Assembly: GCA_036897485.1 (NCBI GenBank)
Contig: JAYMTF010000955.1
Coordinates: 1-27,889 of the forward strand
From: Pelargonium nanum
Lineage: Eukaryota; Streptophyta; Magnoliopsida; Geraniales; Geraniaceae
DNA: 27,889 nucleotides
Reading direction: 5' to 3'
Both the position numbers and the translations under genes were made by a program. Below the pieces are notes generated by a model that made no database searches, was not told where the DNA came from, and saw only the letters and a program-made list of their open reading frames with translations. Below are positions 1-11,600 of the stretch, piece after piece; position 1 is the stretch's first letter, and each line of letters starts with the position of its first letter.

Positions 1-280
1 CGGACTTTGATACATCTCAAGTCGTAGAAGTAGTGCAGATCGAAGGGGAGTATAAAATCAGTGCCTTCGGTTTGATTGTGGGTGGTATCTTAAATCTTGC
101 TGAGCATAAAACTAGCATAGATTTTGGTTTCGTTAGTAAGTTTGCGAATCAGGTAACTTATGTTTCAGCTAAATCGTCGTGTTCTATGTCAGATTTGAAG
201 GAATGGGTAAACTATTTCATATTTGTAACGTTTGGTCTATAATTAAAATAATACAATGTTCATTTCAAAGAAAAAAAAAA
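1..280 (+). mobile_element. 3' end of a degenerate plant LINE (RNase H tail plus A-tract)
   Basis: The reading frame is open from the window edge to the stop at 240-242. It reads like the C-terminal half of the RNase H-like domain that ends many plant non-LTR retrotransposons: SQVVEVVQIEGEY, then FGLIVGGI, then a SFV-type strand (FGFVSKFANQVTYVSAK), then a closing SDLKEWV. The usual NxxAHxLA signature is decayed: NQVTYVSA has Tyr where His is expected. After the stop come about 28 bases and then ten A residues (271-280). The bases just before it (catttcaaag) resemble common plant LINE 3' ends, so the insertion probably finishes here. The 5' part, reverse transcriptase and any 5' target duplication lie outside the window. 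Almost certainly non-functional. Confidence 0.7.
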
Positions 281-2640
281 CAAAATTTCCATACCCTTTG
301 TTTTTGCTCAAAATGAACTTAAAATCATGAATCAAGGAGGGGAATTTATTGAACAAAATAAATGGCATTCCAAGCATTTTTCGTTTCTAAAAATAGGTTA
401 AATGGTAAAGTTATGGGCTCCATTTTGCTACATGAAAATATGTATTTTTAGCTGAGATAGATTATAATTTATAAGTTTTGGTTAGTAGCCTTAATATGCT
501 ATAGTCACATTATTTAGAGGGACAATTAATGACAATCTAAATAAAAATTTTAAATCAATTAAAGCAAGTTGGAGTGTTAAAATATCCGAGTATTTCAAAT
601 TATACTAACATTTCAATCACCAAAAGTAAAAGTGCATCTACATATAACTTTTTTCGATCCAGTTAAAAAAATTACAAGACAAAATCAAATTAACTAAAAC
701 TAGTCTAATTAGATGAAAACGAACTTAAAATCGGATTGAAATTTAAAATATTTTAAATTCATATCCAAACAACCAACTCTATACCAATAGTAGCAAAATG
801 GACCCATTCATTAGCCATATATCCACAAATCACACAAGCTTTAACACAAAAACACATAACCTAAAAGTGGAAAACAAGGAGATGTAGAGAAAATTTTAAA
901 ACCTTGTTCCAACAAATTTGGAAAGAAGTTAAAAAAAAACATTAAATAGTTGCTTAGCTCACCAAAATTAGACAAAAGATCTGAAACATGTGTTGATTAA
1001 CATTTGTATTTTTGTGATAAAAGAAGCAACAAAATATGACAATTTGGAGCCCACCACCCTTGTCTAATCACACGTGTCGAAATTGACGGCTGTGATTGAT
1101 TCAAATTTCTGTTCACTCACACCGAAAGTGGTATATGGTCAAATGTGCTTTCATTGATGTTCTAATTAGTTCTCCGAAAAAATGGCATGCATGTCATCAT
1201 GGGCTGGGCCCATTCCAAGGCCCACCAACCCACTTTTTGATAATTTGGGTCAATATTATGGTGTGTGGAAATTATTTCATGGATACATTTGTGAAAGTTA
1301 AGACCAACTATTGAAATATATAGTAAATTTTCTATTAAGTCACCAAAAATTTCAAATTCTACGAAGATAAAATATCAATGATAATATAAGTCTTGTTTAT
1401 CATAACCGAAACAAAATGCGTCTTAACAATGTACGAGCTTGGAATGCGGTCATTTTAGTAATAATATTAATCAACAATAAAAGCAAAACAATCTTTACAA
1501 TCCTGCAATAGCTTTTGTGGGAGTTGCAAAAGCTTGGTTGCTATCGTGGCAAAACTTCTTGTTGAGATGTCTTGCAGAGGAATAACGTATTGGAGGACGT
1601 AAATTGTCAAACATTAGTGGCTATGAATATCTATAGACGCTAAATATGCATGAGCCATCAATATGAAAGTTGTATATTTCACGGATTCATATTGGTTTTT
1701 AAATTTAATGAATAAAATAATGACTTCATACGTAATTGTATGAGTTTAGTTAATACAACTGGTTATTACAAAAGCTACTGCAAACACGTGTTCAAATGTA
1801 AATCGTAAACTTTGTAGTTATATCTATTTTGTTAAATAAAAATTCATTTCAAGATCACAAGTAAAAGTGACATATAATAAGTCACATGAGATGGGATTGT
1901 GCTTTTACTTTCATGGGGTCCATTACCTTTTAATGGTTACTTGGATTATTCATGAATTGGACATCCTATAATATCTTCATTTATTACCATTGCAGTTGAT
2001 AAATTGGCAAGTATGATATATAAATAGTTAAATCAATATACACATTAATGATAAATTCTAAGTATGTACTGTGTATCTCTCTGCAACCATGGCTTGGATA
2101 GAATCTGGAATGAAGAGACACAAATTGAGAAAATGGGACAAATCGGTTCAAATTATTATGGTCTTGGATGTGCTCTTGCCTAGGCAATCGGCGACATGGA
2201 TATTCTTGCCGATTAGGTTGCGAGCATTACGGTTGCGGATGTCGACCTTTGACGCTTGAGCTCTTGTTTGTTCGATTCAAAGAAAATGGTAAGATTCAAA
2301 AATTAGGGTTTTAAATTAGATGGAGCGAAAACAATCTCGGTCTCTCTCTGTACTGTTCATGTGAGTGTTTTGTTGAATATGGTGCAATAGGTAGCAGGGA
2401 TTAGATTAAAAAAATTTGACAGTCCAGGGTCTAAAACAAGCAAAAATCCTAAATAATGGTCGTCTAAAATCAAAACAAGTCCAGAGGTCTCAAAACATTT
2501 AACCCTTTTGTTAATAATTGTTTTCTCATATACACTTCTCTTTTGTGCATTTAAATTCATTTAATTTGTTAATTTAGTAGGGTGAGAAAAGACCTAATAT
2601 TAGGTTGGCGATGATATGATCCAATAGTCTGATTAATGGG
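281..2640. other. AT-rich intergenic DNA
   Basis: No gene is supported here. Scattered motifs include a G-box CACGTG at 1071-1076 inside 7-bp inverted arms (1066-1072 and 1091-1097), an RY element CATGCATG at 1186-1193, and a TGGGCCCA palindrome at 1205-1212 with a second GGCCCA at 1219-1224. Open frames of 60-72 codons in this interval have no recognisable domains and no splice support. The stretch 2395-2510 looks like decayed dispersed repeat, but I cannot name the family. Confidence 0.6.
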
Positions 2641-2647
2641 TTTATAA

Positions 2648-2774
2648 TGGGCCGATGGGCCGAAAATGAAGTATCAAAATGGGCCTATTCAAGGCCCAAT
2701 GAAGTTAGTTGGATCTGAAACGACCCGACCCACCCGCCACCTTCTTCAACCTCTATACCTCTGTTAAACCCTAA
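2648..2774 (+). promoter_or_regulatory. Site II cluster plus telo box in the RH16 promoter
   Basis: Three TGGGCC elements (2648-2653, 2656-2661, 2680-2685) and one reverse-oriented GGCCCA (2693-2698) fall within about 50 bp. They are followed by a telo box AAACCCTAA at 2766-2774, 68 bp before the helicase start codon. In plants, TGGGCY site II elements (bound by TCP factors) together with telo boxes mark genes for ribosomal proteins and ribosome biogenesis. That matches the nucleolar role expected of this helicase family. The motifs are read directly; the regulation is inferred. Confidence 0.75.
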
Positions 2775-2841
2775 CGCATTCTCTCCCTCTGTTCCTCTCC
2801 AGAATTGGCATTGCCCATAATCACTGAAAATTGTTCCTGCT

Positions 2842-5800
2842 ATGGCTAAAACCAGAGAAGAAGAGCCGGTCAAAGACACCAAACCCCAGGAGCACGAGGA
2901 AGAAGAAGAAGAAGATGATGATGAAAACAAGACCTTCGAAGAATTGGGTCTCGACCCTCGCTTGGTTCGTGCTCTTCTCAAGAAGGGCATCGACAAGCCC
3001 ACTCCAATTCAGCAAGTCGCTATTCCTCTCATCCTCGTAAGCCCTTTTTCTCGCTACCCTTTGTTTGGCAGCTGAGAAAGCGCACGAAAGCTCAAGACTT
3101 TACATTTTTTGTCTGTTATATATTCAAAATTTTGGTTGCAGGAAGGTAAGGATGTTGTTGCGCGAGCAAAGACTGGTTCTGGGAAGACCTTCGCTTACCT
3201 CCTACCTTTGCTCCAGAAGCTGTTTGCTTCGTTAGGAACGAGCAACAACAAGTCTGCTCCAAGTGCTTTTGTTCTCGTCCCGACTCGGGAGCTTTCGCAG
3301 CAGGCATGTTTAGCTGATCTCTGCTTCATTTTCATTGCTTTAGAGTCGTGATATATGCAGAAATTTGATCTGAGAGTGAAGTGTGTGTTTTGTGAATTTA
3401 CAGGTCTATACTGAGATTGTGTCTCTCATTGAATTGTGCCGAGTCCAGTTGAAAGCCGTGCAGTTGAATAGCAACATGCACCCGGCTGATTTGGTATGTT
3501 CATATTTTGCAATCTTATCATTTGTTTGCTAATTATGCATTTGTGAAACCAATTATTGATTCAGAAAATTTGCTCGCAGCGAGGTGCACTGGCTGGACGA
3601 CCAGATATTTTGGTCTCCACACCAGCTTGCATACCAAAATGCTTGTCTGCTGGTGTATTTCAGTCAGCATCCATTAATGACTCACTTGAAATTCTCATTC
3701 TTGACGAGGTATGAATCAAAAATCAAATTTTCATACTATGTACCAAATGGATTATTGGTTAACTTTGATGCTTTGTTAATTCATTATTTATGTACCAGCT
3801 TGCAGTTGCAGCCCTGTTGAATGTCATAACTTTGCTAATTTTCTAAGCCCTCTGTTGTCTGCTATTCCTTTCCACCTTTGAGTTTGATTCATCTGCATCA
3901 TGTTGTAGGTGGTAATCAAATTTTATTTGTTTTCAGGCAGATCTTCTTTTATCATATGGATATGAAGAAGATTTGAAGGCTCTTACGGCTCATGTACCTA
4001 GACGTTGTCAGTGCCTTCTCATGTCTGCAACCTCAAGGTGTGTTATACTGCTGTGTGAAGTTTACCTGTTCCAAATTTATTTTTTGGATATGACCAAGTA
4101 TGACTCTTGATTTGAAGTAGCAATCCATATCCTGTTCATTGTTGTGGTGTAAACTATGAGTTTACATCAGTTTCTCTATTGCTAGGTAGATAAAGGGATG
4201 TATATGTTAGCTAAAAGTGCAATAATGATAACACATTTCTTTACTATTATAGGAGTAAGACGTAACTAAAACTCGAATGTGCCTGCTTGATGTTGCTTGA
4301 AACCGTCAATAATTGATGGTTAATTATCAGCTTCTATGCAAAGTCTTGCTTACATTTCTCCCTTCTGTCTTCTTGAGGATTGTGACTGTTGACTCGTACT
4401 GAACGTGTTTTGATGTTTCATTGGCAGTGATGATGTTGAGAAATTGAAGAAGCTGATACTACATAACCCCTACATTTTAACTTTGCCAGAAGTTGGAGAA
4501 ACCAAGGACGAGGCAATCCCCAAAAATGTTCAGCAATTTTGGGTAAGATTTAGTATGTCCTTGTTAGAAGTATGATTTTCAATACACAAATTCTGAACAA
4601 CCACCCTACTCTTCTCTGATTATTGGATTTGTACAAAAACTTAATTTTCTTAAGTCTAACCTTTTATTGGCTTGTTTGTTGCATAAACTTTACACTTTTT
4701 CTCTTATCTGTCGAGTTCAGACTGCCATACAACTAATGACCTTTATAATTCTATTGTGTTAGATATCATGCAGTGATCGTGACAAGTTACTTTACATCCT
4801 TGCACTATTGAAGTTGGAGCTGGTTCAGAAGAAAGTTCTCATATTTACCAATAATATTGACATGGGTTTCAGATTAAAGCTCTTCCTGGAGAAGGTATTT
4901 TGACTTGCTTGTAAACTTCAAACCTATACAAGAAACTATATATAGTTTTTCTAACTCCTAAATTAGGTGAATTGACTGCAAAGATTATTACCTGTTCGTT
5001 GTAATTCGTTTGGTATCCGCTTCATCTGAATTCTCCTTTTACCATTCTTAATACTTTTATTCATGTTTGCAGTTTGGAATCAAATCTGCTGTTTTAAATG
5101 CTGAGTTGCCACAAAATTCTCGTCTCCATATCCTTGAGGTATACTAAATTCTTTCATTTCCAAATCTCTTCAAGTGGCGCAGAATCATTATTTTAATTTT
5201 TGCATACGCTTAATGGTAATATATTTATTTAATTAATTCTACAATTAGTTCCTTATCATTTGTATATTGCTCTGGTTTTGATCAGGAATTCAATGCTGGG
5301 CTTTTTGATTATCTGATTGCAACCGATGACAGCCAAGCAAAAGAGACACAACAAGATGGTGAGGAGAGTCATGTTGATTCCAAAAAGTCAAGAAGACGTT
5401 CCAAGCCAAAGTTGGACTCTGAATTTGGAGTTGTAAGAGGAATAGACTTCAAGAATGTACACACGGTATGATACGAATTTTTCTAAATAACCTCTTTTGA
5501 TAACTTTCCTTATGGCTTTGTCTTTTCTAATACCATACCTTGCTGGCAATGACTTGCTCAAATATCTGCAGCTATGGCATTTTTATCTTTGATAATTTCA
5601 AATGCTTTCTTCAGCAGGCATACAGTTTAAATTTTAGCATATCATTATCACCTGACCGATCTCCACCTCTCTCTCTCTCTTTTTGCAGGTTATCAATTTT
5701 GAAATGCCTCAAAATGTAGAAGGATACGTTCATCGAATTGGGCGTACGGGAAGAGCATATAACACTGGTGCTTCTATCTCCCTTGTAAGTTTTAATCCAA

Positions 5801-7360
5801 ATAAAATCAATCTTGTATTAGCCCGAATCTTATTAGAATGGTCATCAAGCTTTACTTTCCCTTTTTGATTCCTTAAAATTTGATTCTGCAATGTACATTT
5901 CTTCTTTTTCTTCAAAATTGCATGTTCTATTTATGTTCCCTCGTTTCTGGATGATGACTTGACTTATAGACTTCAAGCTCCTAGAGACTTGGATCCAAAC
6001 AGGCACTACCACATACAAATTTTACTATTTGATGATATGGTTTCTTTGTGTGTTTGTGATTTGTCATGTAAACTGAATTTTATTTTATTATCTATAGTCT
6101 TGTTAGCCTTGTCTGTGCATAGTTCATTTCTTGGTTATAGCAAAAGCTTGTTTTGTTAATGTTTACTTGAAATATATTATATCAACATGGCTAGTCTCGA
6201 ACAAGCATGGGATGGTGATGTTTAGATCATAATCATTTTATTGACAACTTGGATTCCATAACAAGTCACCACCAAGTATTAACTTGTTCTGTCGACAGGT
6301 TTCTACAAATGAGATGGAAAATTTTGAAGAAATAAAATCCTTTCTAGGGGAGGGTGAAAACCAGGAGTCGGAAGTTATCGCTCCATTTCCATTACTTACT
6401 AAGAATGCGGTGGAATCTTTGCGATATAGAGCTGAGGTAATTGCTACTCTTATCTCTTTTCGCCTATACGCTTGCACTTAATCCCCTCATGCTCTAATTA
6501 TTGTTTCAAATCCTTTCTATTTATTTGGTATATATGTTGTTAGTGTTACTGTTAAGTACGATTTGAGGCTAGTTGGTTACTAGATAAACCTAGATTATTG
6601 ATGGGGGAAATTCTTCTTTTTACAGGACGTTGCTAAAAGTGTGACGAAAGTTGCAGTCAGAGAATCACGAGCTCAGGATTTGAGAAATGAAATCCTCAAT
6701 TCTGAAAAGTGAGTATATTTCAACTCGGGTCTGTGAAAATGACTTTCACAGCCTGGATGAGCAACTCATTTTTAACATATCATTCTTAGTTTCTGTCCAA
6801 CTTTATTCTGCTAAATATTTAGCTATTTGTTCTCTAATGTTGTTCATTCTCTTTAGATTGAAGGCACATTTTGAAGTTAATCCAAGGGACTTAGGTATCG
6901 ACACTTGTTGATCGGTTATGAATTATAATGTTCTTACTTTCCAATATGCAAATGACTTGACCACCTCGAGGTGAACCCATATTTGTGCAGATTTGTTGAA
7001 GCACGACAAGAATCTCAGCAAGAAGCCTCCTGCACCTCACCTACGTGGCGTCCCCGACTACCTATGGGACGCAACAACCCACGAAGCCAGCAAGATGGTA
7101 AAGCTTACTAGTGCCGCAATGGGAAATAACAACAAACCACGCCGCCAAGGACAAAGGAGAAAATCCAAAAAGGACAAGGATCCTCTAAAGTCTTTCTCGT
7201 CGGAGGTATTTTGGTTTCTTCTCCTTAGCCGTGTAGATATAGAACATGAGTAGTCGCTGATTGGTTTGGTTTTGTGTTAATGTGGTTGTAGGGATCGAAG
7301 AGAGGCCGAAGAGGAGGGAAAGATGGCAATGACAGCAGAAAGAGAAGAAAATCTGATTGA
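2842..7360 (+). CDS. RH16: DEAD-box ATP-dependent RNA helicase 16-like (DDX56/Dbp9 family)
   Basis: Fifteen exons give about 602 residues: 2842-3036, 3142-3303, 3404-3493, 3580-3708, 3937-4037, 4428-4542, 4763-4894, 5073-5138, 5286-5465, 5689-5784, 6299-6436, 6626-6708, 6857-6894, 6991-7205, 7292-7360. An acidic N-terminus (residues about 14-28) leads into a Q-motif ([12 protein letters not shown]). Then come Walker A AKTGSGKT (74-81), motif Ia PTREL (112-116), DEAD (191-194, split by intron 4), SAT (222-224) and motif [10 protein letters not shown] (405-412). A Lys/Arg-rich insert at about 346-375 and the basic tail ([13 protein letters not shown]) are typical of DDX56/Dbp9 helicases, which act in the nucleolus in 60S pre-ribosome assembly. 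All core motifs look intact. Intron 2 must use a GC donor (3304-3305). The start is the first ATG before the acidic segment, just after a telo box. Confidence 0.93.
3304..3403 (+). other. GC-AG intron (RH16 intron 2)
   Basis: Exon 2 encodes PTRELSQQ and exon 3 must continue [12 protein letters not shown] in phase 0. The only junction that keeps this frame cuts after the second CAG at 3303, so the intron begins GCATGT and ends at the AG of 3402-3403. The nearest GT (3308) would give an immediate stop in exon 3. The CAG|GCATGT context fits the strong exon-side pairing typical of GC donors. Read from the genomic sequence only. Confidence 0.8.
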
Positions 7361-8412
7361 ATTATGATGGTAAAAAATCCTTAATAATCTTGGAAAGCAA
7401 TACCTCTGCAGTTTTGTATCGATTTTGTATCTGTGATATACGCGAGATTAAGAAACTAGCAATTTTTCGAATCTGGGTTCTTTGGTCTTGACATTTTTAA
7501 GCTACAAAATGAAATTCAATACAAGGAATTCAAAATTTATCAATCAGTGGCTTTACATTGCTAAATTTTTTGCCTAAAAGAGTTGTTGAGGATGAGCTCA
7601 ACATTTCATCAAAGCAACTTTCAGAAATATTTTTCTGGTTTCTTGAATGCATATTCATTACTAACATTTCAGAGTTTCATTTGTCTATGGACATGAACTT
7701 CTAATTTACATTTTTTCGTAATTATTTGTAATATTATTGGGATTTTGCAAAAGTATACGGAGACACGTGACAGATGGGAACAGACAACCAAGACCATAAA
7801 AGCCACGTGACACAGAAGAGTCCGAAGAGGACATGTCACAATAAATTAATGATGGGTATGGGCCCACAGGAGACAGGTCATAGCTGATTTGGACCATACA
7901 CGTGTATGGTGGATCAAGCAAAATTAGGAAGTATTTATGTGGCTGCATTTATTGTTGACACGTATTGTGTGTTCATTAACAAGTCCACGTGTTCACATAT
8001 ATTCCATGGTTCCATATATTACAGCTTGGCATTTTATTCTCAATTAAATAGTACCATTATTTTAGTAAATAATACACATAATTTGCAATTGTTTGAAGTG
8101 TTTTATATTTTTAAAAACTGCTTGTATTTATGGATTGGTTAACTTAAAACTAAACCACACACTAAATTTAGATTATACAAATCAGGTCGTTTGTTTGGTA
8201 TATGTACTATGTAAATTAGTTCAATTCCATGAAGAAAAAAAATTATATTTTCTAGTATCAGTAACAGATTATTATAATTTTAAAACAGTCAACATGTTCA
8301 ATTTTTTTTATTTAAAAAAATTAATTTAGAAAAAACCAGATAGATTTTGAAATCTTGTGCCAGATTTTATTTTTCGACGAGTCAAAACAAAAATAAAAAC
8401 AGAGAAAAGGAA
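7361..8412. other. RH16 3' flank and squalene epoxidase upstream region
   Basis: No gene is supported here. The first 150-200 bp should hold the helicase 3' UTR, with AATAAT-like signals around 7381. From about 7700 onward the DNA behaves as the upstream region of the squalene epoxidase gene and holds the G-box cluster described separately. Bases 8000-8345 are very AT-rich. Frames of about 78 codons here (for example 7906-8142) show no domain. Confidence 0.6.
7764..7991. promoter_or_regulatory. Cluster of four G-boxes (CACGTG) upstream of squalene epoxidase
   Basis: CACGTG occurs at 7764-7769, 7804-7809, 7899-7904 and 7986-7991. The third lies at the centre of an 18-bp perfect palindrome (7893-7910). 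A TGGGCCCA site II palindrome lies at 7859-7866. G-boxes bind bHLH factors such as MYC2 and also bZIP factors (ABA or light responses). The spacing to the presumed start codon is about 660-890 bp, so this is a plausible upstream control region for sterol/triterpene output. The regulatory function is inferred. Confidence 0.6.
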
Positions 8413-8649
8413 ATGAGTGGACTCAATCACAACACCAAACGTGTTGTAGCTGATTACATCATCGTCAATCCCAACTCTCTTCCCTGTAAAACTCAATCTC
8501 CTCCCACAATCTCTCTCCAACCCTCCTCCACCAAACCCAGAACCACCCACAAGCCCATTCGCATCAACACCTCTCGCAATCCACTCCCAGTTTCGTCTTC
8601 TCGCAGACACGATTCGCTGAAACTGACCCAACCCTCTTCTTCGAAGAAG

Positions 8650-11600
8650 ATGGAGATGGTGAGTGTGGCCGTCGATCCCTACATTCTCGGAACCTTCTTC
8701 GCTTCTCTCATCGGCTTCGTCGTCCTCTACTTCTTTCGTCGCAGTTACTCGACTCCCTCAGGTACCCAGAAGAGGAAGAGCTCGCCGGACGGTGAATGCC
8801 GGTCCGCCGACGGTGGGTCCGGGACCGACGTCATCATTGTCGGAGCCGGAGTCGCCGGCGCAGCTCTCGCTCACACCCTTGGAAAGGTTTGATTGTTTTT
8901 TGGGTTTCGTATATAAAAATGCGAACTTTATTATATTATTTTATTGTACTGTATCTAGACTTTTGTGTTAGAGATGGGTATATCACCAATTTGTTTAATT
9001 GTTTATGTGACTGTGGGGTTGGGATTTGTCTTTTGTATGGGATTTATTTGAATTTTCTAATACTATGTTATGTTTTAGGTTTTGGGATTATGTAATTATT
9101 GATCTTTAACATTGTTCTGTTCAGATAAGACTTGATCATTTTGATTAGTAATTTTGGGTTACTCCATCTTTTAAGCGCTTGCTTGGAATGATGTTGATGT
9201 TGAATTTGCAATTTATTGGATTTGTGAAGAAAGAGCAATACAGTTTGTTTGTTGTTGCTTAGGTTTGATGACTTGGATTATAAGTTACATGTTTGGATGG
9301 AATGGCTTTCAAGGTAGTCAAATTTAGTTTATAAAAGAATGAATAGGATTGTGGGTTACTTTTTGATATTTTCAATGGCGAGATGGCTGAAAAGTAGAAA
9401 AGAAAACTAATCGGTACTTGTTATGAAGTTACTGTCAGTTTATACAAGTTGAGCCCCAAATTTCGGTGATTGTAAATTGTAATTGCAGTTCGGTTTTGTA
9501 CTGTGCTCGGTTGTTTAATGTCTGAGTGACAGTCAATTTAACCTCTGAACCTAGTTGGTTCACTTTTGTGTCCTACACAAGATTAAGATATGGTAGGAAT
9601 TGGAACTGTGATGAGTAAATGTATTTGTGCATATTGTCTTAGGAATTTTCTTCTAAAGAATTGGAACTATAATACATGTGCTGATATGGCAATTTGTTTT
9701 TAACTTAATTCTTATTGTTTGTTAATGATTATAGGAAGGACGACGAGTTCATGTGATTGAGAGAGACTTAACCGAGCCTGACAGAATTGTTGGTGAACTG
9801 TTACAACCAGGGGGATATCTGAAATTAGTTGAATTGGGCCTTGAAGGTAAGGACGGATATTTACACGTCTTGATGTTTTGTATGTATTTTGTCTCTTTGA
9901 ATTTCGATGTGAAACTTTACATACACGAATATTGGACCGCAGACTGTGTTGATGAAATTGATGCTCAGCGAGTACAAGGATATGTTCTCTTCAAGGAGGG
10001 AAAAAATACTAGACTGACTTACCCTTTGGAAGAATTCCAATCTGATGTGGCAGGAAGGAGCTTTCACAATGGACGTTTCATTCAGAGAATGAGAGAAAAA
10101 GCAGCCACTCTCCCTAAGTATTTGTTCTAGTTTCCTTTTTCTTGTTGCTTAGTGCCATTAAAATTTATTGTTTTTTTCTTCTTCTTACAGTGTGTTGAAC
10201 TGTCACTGATCTACTTGTTTTCATATGTTGTTTGATAATCTATTCAGTGTGCGGCTAGAGCAAGGAACTGTAACTTCTCTGCTTGAAGAAAATGGCACCA
10301 TTAAGGGGGTTCATTACAAAACTAAGGATGGTCAAGAACTTGCAGCGTATGCTCCACTTACAATTGTTTGTGATGGTTGCTTCTCGAATTTGCGACGCTC
10401 TTTATGCAATCCCAAGGTGTAGTTCTTATATTAAATATTAATATTGTATGCTAATATTTTTTTGAATCTCCTTAGCCATCTAGAATTCATTTTTGGGTTG
10501 GATATTATCAATCAAGACACCTAAAAACACATATTCAAATCGTCCCCGCATCAAAGTCCCGAGGAGGTAGAGTAACTTAGTCTGTGGAATTTAACTCTTT
10601 TGCAGGTAGATGTGCCCTCTTGTTTTGTTGGTCTTGTCCTCGAGAACTGTCAGCTTCCATTTGCAAATCACGGGCATGTTATTCTGGGTGATCCATCACC
10701 AATACTGTTTTATCCTATAAGTAGCACAGAGATTCGCTGTTTGGTTGATGTGCCTGGTCAAAAGGTTCCTTCCATTGCTAATGGTGAAATGGCCAACTAC
10801 ATGAAGACTGTGGTGGCTCCTCAGGTAGCTATGGGTTTCATTACTTATTTACTTTCATGACTAAGTTCTCAAGGTCTAATTATGTGGCTGTCATTAACGT
10901 TGTTGCCTTGTGACCTTGAGGTCACGCGTCTGAGCAAGTGAAACAGTAGTCTACTTTCCATTTTTATCTTCGATTTATTGAAGCAATGTCCGTTTCAGGT
11001 TCCAATAGAGCTCCGCGATGCCTTTATAGCCGCAGTTGATAAAAAAAGCATGAGAACCATGCCGAACAGAAGCATGCCAGCTGATCCACTTCCTACTCCC
11101 GGAGCCCTTTTGATGGGTGATGCTTTCAACATGCGTCATCCTTTAACCGGAGGAGGAATGACTGTGGCACTGTCTGACATTGTCGTACTTAGGGATCTTC
11201 TAAGACCATTGAGAGACCTGAATGATGCAGCTTCTCTGTGCAAATATCTTGAATCGTTTTACACATTGCGCAAGGTAAACTGCAATTCTTTTCATTCCTA
11301 CGAGAACAGGATTGTACATTCTTAGGTATACCGAACACGTAATTATAGATTCATATCATTATGCTGGTAAAGTAGCTTTGTTCATTAAGGCTGAAATCGG
11401 TTAGCACCTCCAAAAAATGAGAATTAAAAGCACTGTTTTAGTGTCTTACACACACGGACATGAACACGAGTAAAGAAAATGTGCCAAAGCTTGGTTCCTG
11501 CATTTTCTTTTGGCTAGAAAGCAGATCATTCAAGGTCAAAGAAGTGGCGTTGCGTTTGTATTGTAGATATTGTTTCTGTCATGATATTGACCTTATTGTG

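Noticed and set aside
2071..2259. 62-codon plus-strand frame upstream of RH16
   Set aside because: No domain on either strand and no plausible splice to a larger gene; at most a decayed repeat.
2685..3002. Ser-rich minus-strand frame over RH16 exon 1
   Set aside because: It is the antisense shadow of the Glu/Asp-rich N-terminus of the helicase; the poly-Ser mirrors the gaa/gat repeats.
5959..6159. Frame within RH16 intron 10
   Set aside because: The flanking exons join in phase 0 without it and it matches no helicase segment, so it is intronic.
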